Positions 1 through 10,888 of a DNA stretch of 60,048 nt are shown here, piece by piece (positions within the stretch are counted from its first letter, which is position 1; each line of letters starts with the position of its first letter). A model generated the notes under the pieces. It was not told the origin of the DNA. It worked only from the letters and a program-made list of their open reading frames with translations, and searched no databases. Both the position numbers and the translations under genes were made by a program. The DNA lies in NCBI GenBank assembly GCA_022925895.1, contig JAKSYS010000372.1, forward strand, positions 1-60,048. Direction: 5' to 3'. This stretch comes from Fragilaria crotonensis (taxonomy: Eukaryota; Bacillariophyta; Fragilariophyceae; Fragilariales; Fragilariaceae).

Positions 1-598
1 AATCGATCTTCAAATAGTCGTCACAATACAGTATCACCAGTACAGTACAATGGCGACTATTTGGTGACCGAAATTCGATCTTCAAATAGTCGTCACAGTA
101 CAGTATCACCAGTACAGTACAATGGCGACTATTTGGTGATCGAAATTCGATCTTCAAATAGTCGTCACAATACTGTATCACCAGTACAGTACAATGGCGA
201 CTATTTGGTGACGAAATTCGATCTTCAAATAGTCGTCACAGTCTGATATCACCAGTACAGTACAATGGCGACTGGTGATCGAAATTCGATCTTCAAATAG
301 TCGTCACAGCATGCAGTATCACCAGTACAGTACAATGGCGACTATTTGGTGACCGAAATTCAATCTTCAAATAGTCGTCACAGTACGAGTATCACCAGTA
401 CAGTACAATGGCGACTATTTGGTGATCGAAATTCGATCTTCAAATAGTCGTCACAGTACGAGTATCACCAGTACAGTACAATGGCGACTATTTGGTGACC
501 GAAATTCGATCTTCAAATAGTCGTCACAGTACGAGTATCACCAGTACAGTACAATGGCGACTATTTGGTGACCGAAATTCGATCTTCGAATTTCGATC
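1..598. repeat. Palindromic tandem array 1 (about 72-bp unit)
   Basis: About eight head-to-tail copies of a 71-72 bp unit; CAAATAGTC recurs at 11, 83, 155 and 226. Each unit contains the inverted pair GACTATTTG / CAAATAGTC separated by 19 bases centred on CGAAATTCG, then a conserved linker rich in CAGTAC. The core is close to the reverse complement of the core in the arrays at 2228-3340 and 7075-8060, so this array lies in the opposite orientation. It runs off the left edge of the window. The linkers are conserved between units, so it is a satellite-like array and not a CRISPR. Confidence 0.95.
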
Positions 599-752
599 TT
601 CGACGAGTGTTCTGAGTGATGTCGCCCCTGAGCACTGACGTACTTCTGACACGTGCGACGTGACAGAAGTATAAACTCGTATCACAATTTTCATCGTTCG
701 ATTGCCTTGCTCAACGCTGTTGCGAATGGTTATCAAACGGAAGAAACAACTT

Positions 753-1127
753 GGAAACCATCATGAGTACGTCAAAACAGGTCACTGTTATCTGTGACTC
801 GGGGCACAGTAACAGCAGTTCCAACCTTGACGTTCGAAAAACCATGATGAGGAGTACGGTTGTGGAATGCAGATGTAACAACAGGAAACCATCATGAGTG
901 CGTCAAAACAGGTCACTGTTATCTGTGACTGGGGCACAGTAACAGCAGTTCCAACCTTGACGTTCGAAAAACCATGATGAGGAGTACGGTTGTGGAATGC
1001 AGATGTAACAACTTGGAAACCATCATGAGTACGTCAAAACAGGTCACTGTTATCTGTGACTCGGGGCACAGTAACAGCAGTTCCAACCTTGACGTTCGAA
1101 AAACCATGATGAGGAGTACGGTTGTAC
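753..1127. repeat. 130-bp triplicate repeat at the 5' end of the dioxygenase gene
   Basis: Almost three tandem copies of a 130-131 bp unit, starting near 753, 884 and 1014 (GGAAACCATCATGAGT). Each contains an imperfect inverted repeat (CTGTTATCTGTG ... CACAGTAACAG) and each carries the sequence ATGATGAGGAGTACGG (844, 974, 1106), which is also the start region of the downstream gene. Copies two and three are 132 bp apart at the ATG and in frame; copies one and two are 130 bp apart and out of frame. The repeat may be a duplicated promoter/leader. Confidence 0.9.
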
Positions 1128-2230
1128 AGAATGATACCACAAGTGATGACATTGGCAAGACTGGAAAACGAGGTTTTCAACATGTATATAAATCAGGGAA
1201 AAAGTCTAGCATCACGACGCAGGAAGCATACAAGATGGCGATACAAAATGGCAAGCCAAAGAGTGTTTATGCAAAGAAGCGCAATTATTTGAAGAAGAAA
1301 AGGCTAGATAGTTTGATGCAAGTTTCATCGTCGCATGAGCATACACTGGGCAAAGCACTGTTGCAGAACAGTTGTAAACCTTTATTCTATAGTGGAGCCG
1401 ATATGGAAAACTCAACGAGACTTCGCAAACGCATAGGTGATGCGCACATGCTGTTTGCAATCAATGATCTTAAAGTCATTGACAATATGTCTGGTGCCCG
1501 TTTGATGTTACCGAATGGAGATAACGTCTTCACTTTGATCCCACGTCCGTATGTTGTCGAAAAACTTACAAGGGTTAACCAAACCATCGAGGCACTTTAT
1601 GCACTTGAGGATGCAGAATCCAAAGCAGAAGTGCGTGGAATTAAACGACTACCTGTTGCTGAAGATAATGGCAAATACACCACTGTTGGGTTAAAGCCAA
1701 ACCGTGGATCACCTGGCATAACCGAGTCTTGGCCAAAAACATTAAGTGAATGGAGCAAGACACAAATCCGTGACTTAATGAGGAGGTGTCATGAAGTGGC
1801 AAAGGGGTTCATTCCAGGGAATGATCTTCGAGGACTGCGAAGTGCCCAATGGTTTGCCGAATGGCCAAGTATGGTAGGTATGCAATCCGAACCAATCTGG
1901 GGTAGTCTTGCCTGTGGCAAGAACTATTGTTTGAATTCTCATACCGATGACGATTTTTTCTATTCCTTGACAACGATCGTTTCGCAACATGGATTGCAAC
2001 CAGGACGGTATGATAAATACCGATTGGATGCTGAAGTGACAAATTACTTTGCATTTGCTGAGCAAGGGATTGCTGCGGCACTGAGGCCGGGAGATATGTT
2101 ACTTTTCAATCCATTGTATCACCACTGTTTGACATCCCGCACATTGCATTGTCAAGAGAAAGATGTGTTTTGTGTGTCATTGTACCTTAAGACAGCAATT
2201 GTTGGAGGAAACAATAATAATGCGCTGTAA
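1106..2230 (+). CDS. 2-oxoglutarate/Fe(II) dioxygenase-like protein
   Basis: About 374 residues from the ATG in the last 130-bp repeat copy; an in-frame ATG at 974 would add 44 repeat-encoded residues. The N-terminal 70 residues are lysine-rich with no recognised domain. The C-terminal third looks like a double-stranded beta-helix dioxygenase: an HxD pair in NSHTDDDFF, then RPGDMLLFNP, and a distal histidine with a following arginine in HHCLTSR. This HxD...H...R spacing is the usual iron and 2-oxoglutarate binding layout. Families with it include prolyl hydroxylases and the TET/JBP nucleic-acid oxidases that travel with transposons in fungi; which of these applies cannot be decided here. The gene lies between two palindromic arrays in opposite orientation, with the stop codon abutting the second array. 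No intron or frameshift is seen. Confidence 0.72.
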   Translation: MMRSTVVQNDTTSDDIGKTGKRGFQHVYKSGKKSSITTQEAYKMAIQNGKPKSVYAKKRNYLKKKRLDSLMQVSSSHEHTLGKALLQNSCKPLFYSGADMENSTRLRKRIGDAHMLFAINDLKVIDNMSGARLMLPNGDNVFTLIPRPYVVEKLTRVNQTIEALYALEDAESKAEVRGIKRLPVAEDNGKYTTVGLKPNRGSPGITESWPKTLSEWSKTQIRDLMRRCHEVAKGFIPGNDLRGLRSAQWFAEWPSMVGMQSEPIWGSLACGKNYCLNSHTDDDFFYSLTTIVSQHGLQPGRYDKYRLDAEVTNYFAFAEQGIAAALRPGDMLLFNPLYHHCLTSRTLHCQEKDVFCVSLYLKTAIVGGNNNNAL

Positions 2231-3340
2231 AAATAGTCGTCTTCGTAATGTCATACTGTTACTTGTCCAATTGTGACTATTTGAAGATCGAAATTCGAAC
2301 ACCAAATAGTCGTCTTCGAACTGTCATACTGTTACTTGTCCAATTGTGACTATTTGAAGATCGAAATTCGAACACCAAATAGTCGTCTTCGTACTGTCAT
2401 ACTGTTACTTGTCCAATTGTGACTATTTGAAGATCGAAATTCGTACACCAAATAGTCGTCATCGTACTGTCATAGTGTTACTTGTCCAATTGTGACTATT
2501 TGAAGATCGAAATTCGTACACCAAATAGTCGTCATCGTACTGTCATAGTGTTACTTGTCCGTTTGTGACTATTTGAAGATCGAAATTCGTACACCAAATA
2601 GTCGTCTTCGTACTGTCATACTGTTACTTGTCCAATTGTGACTATTTGAAGATCGAAATTCGTACACCAAATAGTCGTCTTCGTACTGTCATACTGTTAC
2701 TTGTCCAATTGTGACTATTTGAAGATCAAATGCACCAAATAGTCGTCATCGTACTGTCATAGTGTTACTTGTCCGTTTGTGACTATTTGAAGATCGAAAT
2801 TCGTACACCAAATAGTCGTCATCGTACTGTCATAGTGTTACTTGTCCGTTTGTGACTATTTGAAGATCGAAATTCGTACACCAAATAGTCGTCATCGTAC
2901 TGTCATACTGTTACTTGTCCCATCGTGACTATTTGAAGATCGAAATTCGTACACCAAATAGTCGTCATCGTACTGTCATAGTGTTACTTGTCCGTTTGTG
3001 ACTATTTGAAGATCGAAATTCGTACACCAAATAGTCGTCATCGTACTGACATACTGTTACTTGTTCATTCGGGACTATTTGAAGATCGAAATTCGTACAC
3101 CAAATAGTCGTCATCGTACTGTCATAGTGTTACTTGTCCGTTTGTGACTATTTGAAGATCGAAATTCGTACACCAAATAGTCGTCATCGTACTGACATAC
3201 TGTTACTTGTTCATTCGGGACTATTTGAAGATCGAAATTCGTACACCAAATAGTGGTGACTATTTGAAGATCGAAGTTACGGGTTACTTCTTGTACGAAG
3301 GCTATTTGAAGATCAGAATCTGTACACAATTAGTGCGATC
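2228..3340. repeat. Palindromic tandem array 2 (73-bp unit)
   Basis: About fourteen copies of a 73-bp unit; TGAAGATCG recurs at 2282, 2355, 2428, 2501 and 2574, exactly 73 apart. Each unit has GACTATTTG and CAAATAGTC as 9-bp hairpin arms around a 19-base centre, plus a conserved linker ending TTACTTGTCC. One unit near 2725 is shortened, and the last 100 bp are degraded. It begins at the stop codon of the dioxygenase gene and ends about 70 bp before the next gene. Confidence 0.95.
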
Positions 3341-3413
3341 GACAGTGTGAACAGCTGCACCTAATTCTAACTGTTGAAGGTTGTCAACTCTTAAACAACT
3401 CAAGTCACTCAGT

Positions 3414-6400
3414 ATGCCCCCGAAGAAAAATAGGTTGCCGAAGGCAACCATGGATCATGACGATGATCCATTTGACGGATCTGAACCCCCAGTGATGAAG
3501 ACGATGGTTGAGATGATGAAATGGCACCACCGCATTCCACCTGATCAATTACCAACGTTCCTTCAGGAATATCGTATTCTTCACTTTGTTGGAAAAGAAG
3601 ATGAATACAGTGCAAGTGATACTGTTTATGAATTGTATCATATAATATTCGACGACCCTTCAGATCGGAAGTCACTGTCGTCTTGCCTTGGAAAGGGTGA
3701 GACACTTAGTATATGGGAAAAGGAGAAACCCACTGCTATTTGCGCTATCACGTTTGTGCAACGAGAGAACGCTGTTTTGGTTCTTTTTTTGGCAACTAAG
3801 GTTGATTATCAGGCCAACGGAATGGCAACTTTTTTGCTTTCAATTATGCATCAAGTTGTAAAGTGTAGGGTGGGTGTTGATCAGGTAAATGTTTATTTGA
3901 AAGCAAATCCGACCGCCAACAAAGTGGCATGGGATTATTATTTAAGACGCAACTTTGCCGAAATGGCTGAAGGTAATGAAGCATTTCCTAAAGTTTTGAG
4001 AGACTGTTTTGCCAATGAGGTTGGCGATAGTCCTCTCAAGGACTATCTCGGATTCAGCAACGATTTGAAGTGGTTGACGATTTCCCTTACACGTAAATAT
4101 TTTGCCTTGCCACCAAAATCCAGAAGACACAAAGTATTGAAAAGGTTGTTCAACAATCCCAACGACAACACCATTGATTGTCCATCCGTGTATGCTTTTT
4201 TCCCGGGAAACTTAACATACGAAGAGGCAGAATTTTGTACACCAAGTTATGATTGTTACTCGGGTGAATTTTGGGATGACAAGGCCTTCCATCCGAGTGC
4301 ACCGATGATGGAAAAATACCTATTCCAAGGTCCAAGTGCTCGTCTGACTTGGATAGATCGTTGCCTTACGCGCAAAGGTGACAGTCTTTCTCCAGACTTT
4401 GTGGACATTGCCCTAGGATGGTTGCAGCGGTATTGTAAAGCTGAAATTTGGTCGACCCTGACCTTTATTCCTTGTAAGATCATGACGGAGGTGTCAACAA
4501 TGGAGAGCCTTTTTACATCGTTTATTAAAGGACGGATCGTTCTATCTAAGGATCCCAATCTAGAAACCAAAACCAATCAAGAGAGAAGAGAGTTTGTAAA
4601 CCATATCTTTCATTACGAGATTGACCAAAAGAGGTTTATGGAGGCCTCAATTCTGGTGGTGGAGTTCATTTTACAACACAAGGAACTCCTCACGAAGCCA
4701 TTTATTGTCATTCCTGCACAAGATGATGAAGATTGTTCATGGACTGCTTTCGTGGCGGTGAATTTTGGAAAAACTGGGAACAATGAGAAGGATACAAAGT
4801 GTGGATATTTTTGGTTTGATCCAACTGGAAAACGTCGCCCTTCTAACCCACCGCCAATTTGCCGGTTCTTCCTCAAATTGGTGAACTTCATACTCGGTCC
4901 TGAGAATGATCCAAATGCGAGAGCACGAAAACCAAAAAAAGAAAAGGAAAGGGAAAGCTCACCGTGGAAAGACAAGGTTGTTGCACCATGGTTTTTCAAC
5001 ATGCATGCGTTTTACGTCGGTTTCACACGACAAGGCAAAAATTTTGGTTGTGTCGTCACTGACAAAAAGAATGAGACAAGTGACATAGAGGCGGGGCGCT
5101 TCCCGCCGTTGAGTTTACCGCCAGATTACATTCTCCTTAAGGAAAGGTCACGGGATATCGCGCAAAGTGGTTTAAGATCATTGATTTTCATCCGCGATTT
5201 TTGTGTCATGGTGCACGACGTCACATTTGACACAAATGGTAATGTGAAAGGTGACATCACTTTCGACCGCAATGACAATGTCGAGGGCATGGGCAGGCAG
5301 ATTCCCACATCAAATCGACCGTTTGCTCACTATTTACATGACGTGTACGTGAGCTTGTTTCAACTAATTGACAGAATAGCAAGCAGCAACTTTGGGTCGG
5401 TTCGAGAAGGAACTGATGAGTACCAAAAGTATCTTCGTCCCAGCAAGGGGTTGGAACGGTCGCTTTTGTTGGGTGCAAAACTAATGATGCCCGAAAAAGA
5501 AGATGCGTTTCCTGATTTAGCCAAGATTTCGGGGTGGAAACCATTCTCAAAACATGCAGTGTTGGTTGGCAGGGAAAGAGATTCGTGCGAGACGAATGAT
5601 GCTGATGTAGCGAAGCGGTTGCGAAAGACTTCGCGAAAGCCTCGACAAACAAAGAACAAAGGGAAGAAGGCTGGTGGTGAAGAGCAGTCGGGTGGTCTAG
5701 GCCAGCGAACGCAGGATAATCCATCGTTGACAAAGTCACCAGCAAGAAAGTCACCAGCAAGAAAGTCACCAGCAAGAAAGTCACCAGCAAGAAAGTCACC
5801 AGCAAGAAAGTCACCAGCAAGAAAGGCTGAAGCGACACCAGAAAGGATTCAAGACAACGAAAAGGTGCCTGATGGAGCACATACGACCACGGCGCGGTCG
5901 CAGGGAAGTGAATTCCTGCCATGGTCTATAGAGCATATTGCTCCATTTATTTCAATTTTCAAAAACGACTTCCAAAATGCTGCATCAGAAGATGAGAAGA
6001 AGAATCTGTGTTGGCAAATCATTGCTCTTTCGCACGGAAGTCTCCATTGCCATTTGTCGAAAATGCCTTGAAGTTTATACGCGATAATTTGAAAAGGAAA
6101 ATGAAAGTTTTCGATAATCGCGAAACATGGAAAAAGGATGTACTGTGTGGGAAGGGGCAACGCAAATGCATTCCGTACCTTGATCGCACATCGGACTTCA
6201 AGAAAATGCACTTGTCAGCAACTAGTCAGGCAGAAAAATATGAGGTGGTGCGTACCATTTACACTACTCTAAAAAGGAGGGATTTCGATTCCTCGAGATG
6301 ACAGAAAAAAAAATGTGGAAGGAAAAAACATACGATGATGGAATGGCCTATATTAGATCGCGAATGAAACGTGTGTGTAACGAAAAAGAAGGGGAGGGCA

Positions 6401-7056
6401 TAACGCCGTCAATAAATGATTTGGAGGCCGGACCAGGTCCATTTGAAAGTACATCACTACCGCCAAATGGAATTGTACTACGTAAACGCGATGAACCAAA
6501 GGGACATCCACCAAACATGGATTTCCGTCGGGTAATCCGAAGAGCTGCAGATGACACGTTTGAAAGTAAAACAGAAAGCGCTAAGGACAATATTGCAGGT
6601 GAAGTGCTAGAGGAAATGCGGAAAAAAGGTTATATCTTTGTCAATAAGGTGGAAGACGTTTGGAAAGGTATCAACACGAAAGAAGTAAGGACAAAGGTTC
6701 GGGATCGTCTAAGGAAATCAGTGTACTTTGGGAAACAAAGTACGGTGAGAGCAAAGAGGAAAGCTGGTGACGACAATGATGCTGGCATCATTGAATGCAA
6801 TAAGCCTTCAAAACAGCGGATGACAGGAAGTTTGAAAGCTGGTGACGAGGATGATGCTTGTATTGAATGCAATAAGCCTTCAAAGCACTCGTGTCGGAAA
6901 TGTAAGAAGCATGTATGTTCCATGTGTTGCTATGGAAAGAGAAAGCTCGAAAACACTTGGTGGTGCAACGTGTGTTTCAATAGACAAAGTGTTTGGAAGC
7001 AAACATTAATTCGGGACGGCAATTACAGTACTTCGGATGAAGAATGCAAGAAATGA
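3414..7056 (+). CDS. Fusion protein: GNAT-like domain, SPARK repeats, two DUF6824-like domains, Cys-rich tail
   Basis: Read as one gene of about 1,214 residues with two inferred single-base deletions (near 6045 and 6285); 6071 is a stop in the first frame. Residues about 95-190 resemble a GNAT acetyltransferase: a strand pair, then VDYQANGMATFLLSIMHQVV in the acetyl-CoA loop position and a late N..A..YY segment. A middle region (SWTAFVAVNFG, FDPTGK, QGKNFGC) weakly recalls a Ulp1/C48 peptidase but lacks the usual histidine. Six KSPAR repeats follow (5736-5825). From about 6121, two blocks match the diatom DUF6824 pattern (DVLCGKG, later GHPPNMDFRRVIRR and a W..I...R.KVRDRLR end). The C-terminus (6861-7056) is a cysteine/histidine module shared with the Harbinger accessory protein at 21197-22862. 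The alternative is two genes, 3414-6071 and 6101-7056. Function unknown. Confidence 0.62.
5736..5825 (+). repeat. 15-bp x 6 in-frame minisatellite (KSPAR repeats)
   Basis: Six identical TCACCAGCAAGAAAG units, in frame, encoding S-P-A-R-K repeats. SP-basic repeats resemble the S/T-P-K/R motifs of histone H1 tails, which bind the AT-rich minor groove and are phosphorylated by cyclin-dependent kinases. Identical codons in every unit point to recent expansion. Confidence 0.95.
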
Positions 7057-7074
7057 GTTCATCGCAGTCGTACT

Positions 7075-8060
7075 GGCTGTATGTAGTAGCATATTTGAAG
7101 GTCAAAATTCGTACACCAAATAGTCGTCTTCTTACTGTCATAGTGTTACTTGTCCATTCGTGACTATTTGAAGATCGAAATTCGTACACCAAATAGTCGT
7201 CTTCTTACTGACACACTGTTACTTGTCCATTCGAGACTATTTGAAGATCGAAATTCGTACACCAAATAGTCGTCTTCTTACTGTCATACTGTTACTTGTT
7301 CATTCGTGACTATTTGAAGATCGAAATTCGTACACCAAATAGTCGTCATCGTACTGACATACTGTTACTTGTCGATTCGGGACTATTTGAAGATCGAAAT
7401 TCGTACACCAAATAGTCGTCTTCTTACTGTCATACTGTTACTTGTTCATTCGTGACTATTTGAAGATCGAAATTCGTACACCAAATAGTCGTCTTCTTAC
7501 TGTCATACTGTTACTTGTTCATTCGTGACTATTTGAAGATCGAAATTCGTACACCAAATAGTCGTCATCGTACTGACATACTGTTACTTGTTCATTCGTG
7601 ACTATTTGAAGATCGAAATTCGTACACCAAATAGTCGTCATCTTACTGACATACTGTTACTTGTTCATTCGTGACTATTTGAAGATCGAAATTCGTACAC
7701 CAAATAGTCGTCTTCTTACTGACATACTGTTACTTGTTCATTCGTGACTATTTGAAGATCGAAATTCGTACACCAAATAGTCGTCTTCTTACTGACATAC
7801 TGTTACTTGTCCATTCGTGACTATTTGAAGATCGAATTTTGATCAGCAAATAGTCGTCAACGTACTGACATACTGTTACTTGTTCATTCGTGACTATTTG
7901 AAGATCGAAATTCTTACACCAAATAGTCGTCATCGTACTGACACACTGTTACTTGTCCATCGAGACTATTTGAAGATCGAAATTCGTACACCAAATAGTC
8001 GTCATCGTACTGACACACTGTTACTTGTCCATCGAGACTATTTGAAATCGAAATTCGTAC
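7075..8060. repeat. Palindromic tandem array 3 (73-bp unit)
   Basis: About fourteen copies of the same 73-bp unit as array 2, in the same orientation, starting about 20 bp after the stop codon of the fusion gene. The hairpin arms GACTATTTG / CAAATAGTC are kept in nearly all units; linkers vary mainly at two or three positions. The final unit is truncated. Confidence 0.95.
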
Positions 8061-8827
8061 AGAAAAATAGTTCTGTTGGTGACGATTAAGAAGAAAAGTG
8101 TACCTTCAAGGAGATTTGCAACCCTGTTGTTATTGAGTACAAAGTACTGTCGTTGATGTACTCGAGTACAAAGTAGTGTAAGTTCGAGTGATTCAAAACA
8201 AGGGAAACACATGAATCACTGATAGAAGGAGATAAGTAGCAGTTATCTTCCTGGCATGACAAAGGGTTGACATGCGCGTTAGGAAAAGCGCCAACAGAAG
8301 TCAACAACAAAGATTCCGTGTTTTGTCAGCCATTCAAATTTCCGATGTCTTCAAAAATCTTCTACAGGAGGACTGACTGTCGTTTATTACTGTGACGTGG
8401 GTGCTGACGTCAAATTGGTGAAACCTAATCGGATCTATTCGCCCCCCGTCTACAAGCAGTATCATCTATCATCTCCTGATCTACACTGTACAGTACCGTG
8501 TACCGTGCGGGAGTGTGTATAGAATATATTTGAAATTGGTCTACTTGTACTGGACTGTACCATGCCCAAAAGTCTCGGAATGATCACAAATATCAAATAT
8601 CACATCTCAACGGAACAGGTCAGACACAGAGGAAGGCTTTTCTAGATTAGCAATGCTTCGGTTGACCTTGGAAGCATTGCGTCTGCCAGGCTAGAGGCTA
8701 CAGTAGTCAGAAAGGATCTGGACGTGCTATTCCGACAGCGTCACTCGTTCTATGAACACTTAAGCTTTTTTACGTTCGAGCTAACCAGCCCCATTCAGAA
8801 ACATGAATGGTTGTAAGCCGCCCAATC
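8061..8827. other. Intergenic region with a stem-loop
   Basis: No supported gene. At 8650-8680 there is a perfect 10-bp hairpin (GCAATGCTTC ... GAAGCATTGC, 11-base loop), bracketed by TCTAG (8641) and CTAGA (8691). A second small hairpin (CCATTC ... GAATGG) lies near 8792-8811. Both are downstream of the stop of the minus-strand gene at 8828 and could affect its 3' end formation; that is only a guess. GTAC motifs are frequent at 8130-8180 and 8470-8570. Confidence 0.6.
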
Positions 8828-10888
8828 TTAGAATACCCCGGGATACTGCTGAGGTCCAGTTGGATTTCGGTTAAGGGAATTCATTCCTCCTTCCCTTGCC
8901 ATCAACGATTCAGTATTGCGCGCATAGATTTCCCCGTAGTTACCCAGCATTGATGGCATCGACGAACATGTTGCGCAGAACCGTCCCAAATAAATCGCAT
9001 TTCGGCATTGCATCCGCCGTGACTCGGGTAATATATTTTTCTTCGGCATAGATTGTTGCATGGACAACCCAACGAACAAAGTTGGTCCACTGAGGGTCGT
9101 CTTCTCTCGTCACCAGCGCAAGAGGTTCCTTCGAGTAGCGGTTGGCACCAAGTTCGTATCGAGAACTGTTGCCAGCGAGTGCAGCAACATCAGTGGAATC
9201 ACTGCCGATTGCGTTGCACTCTGTTCCCAGGGCGGCAAAAGCTTCAGAACTTGAGATCTTTGGAACAACAATGGACTCTGGAAACAGCTCACGAACTCGT
9301 GTTATTGAGGTGGTTCCATCTTGCATGCAAATCTTCAATCCTTTACAAGTTGACGAAGTCGAGTCCAACTTATCCGCGCACGCACCGTAAGGCGGAATGC
9401 CGGCGAAGGACAAGCCATCATAAAAACTGACTGGCGCAAAGGAGAATCCTTCGCCAGTTGTTGGTTCGGCACGATCGCGTTGTTGCGTAGCAGTGGTGGT
9501 ACGTGACAAACAGTCTACCAGACCTGAGGCGAGCGCTGTGAATCGAGCTGTTGCTGGAAGGACGGTATAGACTACGTGCGTGTCAACGCCATTAAAAATA
9601 GCAGCCGCTAGCGCACGACAATAGTCGACATCAAAGCCGCTCCAGGAGCGAGTCGACTTGTCGAAATCTCCAAAACTGCCAGTAATTGCGATTCCGCATT
9701 TCAAGTGACCCCGCTGTCGAATGGCTTCAAGCGTGCCACCCGGCACTGGACCTTTACCAACTGTCAGGACAGACCCGAATGGAAACGAGTACATAAGCCC
9801 AGAAGTGCCATTATTGATAGTATTCAAGGTCGATCGAGGCACAATCTTTTGCAAATGACGCTCGTACATTTCACCGTAGTTTCCAACCTGGGCTATTGCA
9901 TGTTGGTACATTCTGTATAGGCATCGCCAAAGTTTGAAGTTTCAGGAAACTCATTTGCGTTAGCCTGTTCAATGTCACGTTCCTCTGCACTGAAAAGAGA
10001 CTCCACAACCCAATACACAAAGTCGCTCCAGAACGCGTCGCCCTCGCGAGTCACGACAGCCAACGGTTCTTTCGAAAACTGCGTAGTTCCGACAACATAG
10101 TCATTTTCAGTGTATCCCTTTAGTTCTAGAACAGTTGCGGATATCCCTGTTTGTTCTTCGGTGATGACATTGCAGCTTCCTTCTATAAAGTTTGTGTACA
10201 GTGCATTTGCTGATTCCACCGGTAACACATTTGCACTCGGGGCCCAGTCACCAACGATTTCAACATGAGTTGTCCCCTGACTAACACATATGAGCACGGT
10301 AGAACACTCTCCTGTAAAATTACGTTGTTCAACGCAGTCCAAGTAGGGTTGACGGCCCCCAAAGCCGACACCGTTGTACAGGTATGGCATTGTGAATTCG
10401 AATCCTGCACCGACCGATGGTTCATGAACATCGCGCTCCATGGTAATTGTCGAGACGCGTGCCATGACGTCGATTGATTTGTTTTGCAAAAACGTCCAAC
10501 GATCACCCGAGGATAAGAGTGGGGTGAATTCGACTTTTCCATCAGATGTTCCAAACATGGCAGCTGCGACCGCGCGGCATAGGTCTGCATCGAAACCAAT
10601 CTGCGTACCGTCGTCGGCTTTGACAGCAAATCCATTTTGTCCATCAGGAATACCGCATCTGAGGAAACCTCGAGCGACAATTTCGTCCAGAGTTTCCGAC
10701 GAGGCGGTGGAATTAGGCGCCGTGTTGATCGGGACGGGAGTGGGTGCCGACTGCGCACCGACCTTGCTTTGACTGTCAGCCATGTCTCGGACTTCACTCA
10801 GGGAAACCGACCCGAGGATTACACCTGATAGGGCAAGAGCGATCCCAATCAGGGTCAACGCGGTGAGCACACCACCTCCTTCACACAT
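8828..10888 (-). CDS. Membrane-anchored protein with two bacterial-type amino-acid-binding (SBP_bac_3) domains
   Basis: About 686 residues from the ATG at 10888. A hydrophobic segment at residues about 8-31 should anchor it. Two tandem periplasmic binding-protein domains follow, each with the AapJ/BztA-type pattern: a start (ETLDEIVARGFLRCGI; GTLEAIRQRGHLKCGI), then GFDADLCRAVAAAMF or GFDVDYCRALAAAIF, a 'KEPLAVVTRE' strand and a closing GNYGE motif. In bacteria such proteins deliver polar amino acids to ABC transporters; here the domain may act as an extracytoplasmic ligand sensor or carrier. The frame changes near 9905 (one base lost) and near 8945 (one base gained in GGG); the net length stays a multiple of three. 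The family is typical of alphaproteobacteria, so an ancient transfer is likely. No intron is evident. Confidence 0.78.

Larger units (their letters stand above)
1..8060. mobile_element. Candidate two-gene element bounded by inverted palindromic arrays
   Basis: Inference. Arrays 1 and 3 are in opposite orientation and enclose only two genes, both of types associated with mobile DNA: a dioxygenase-like gene and a fusion protein whose cysteine-rich tail is shared with a Harbinger accessory protein. Array 2 separates the two genes. No recognisable transposase, integrase or reverse transcriptase is visible, and the left end lies outside the window, so neither true termini nor a target duplication can be shown. 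It could also be a satellite region that captured genes. Confidence 0.35.

Noticed and set aside
61..246. Open frame within array 1
   Set aside because: It consists only of repeat units and has no independent coding signal.
1..598. CRISPR-like array (regular repeats with palindromes)
   Set aside because: The stretches between palindromes are conserved from unit to unit, there are no unique spacers, and the genome is eukaryotic. It is a tandem satellite-type repeat.
5257..5922. 221-codon minus-strand open frame
   Set aside because: It is a shadow of the fusion gene; its FLLVTFLLVT repeat is just the antisense of the KSPAR repeats.
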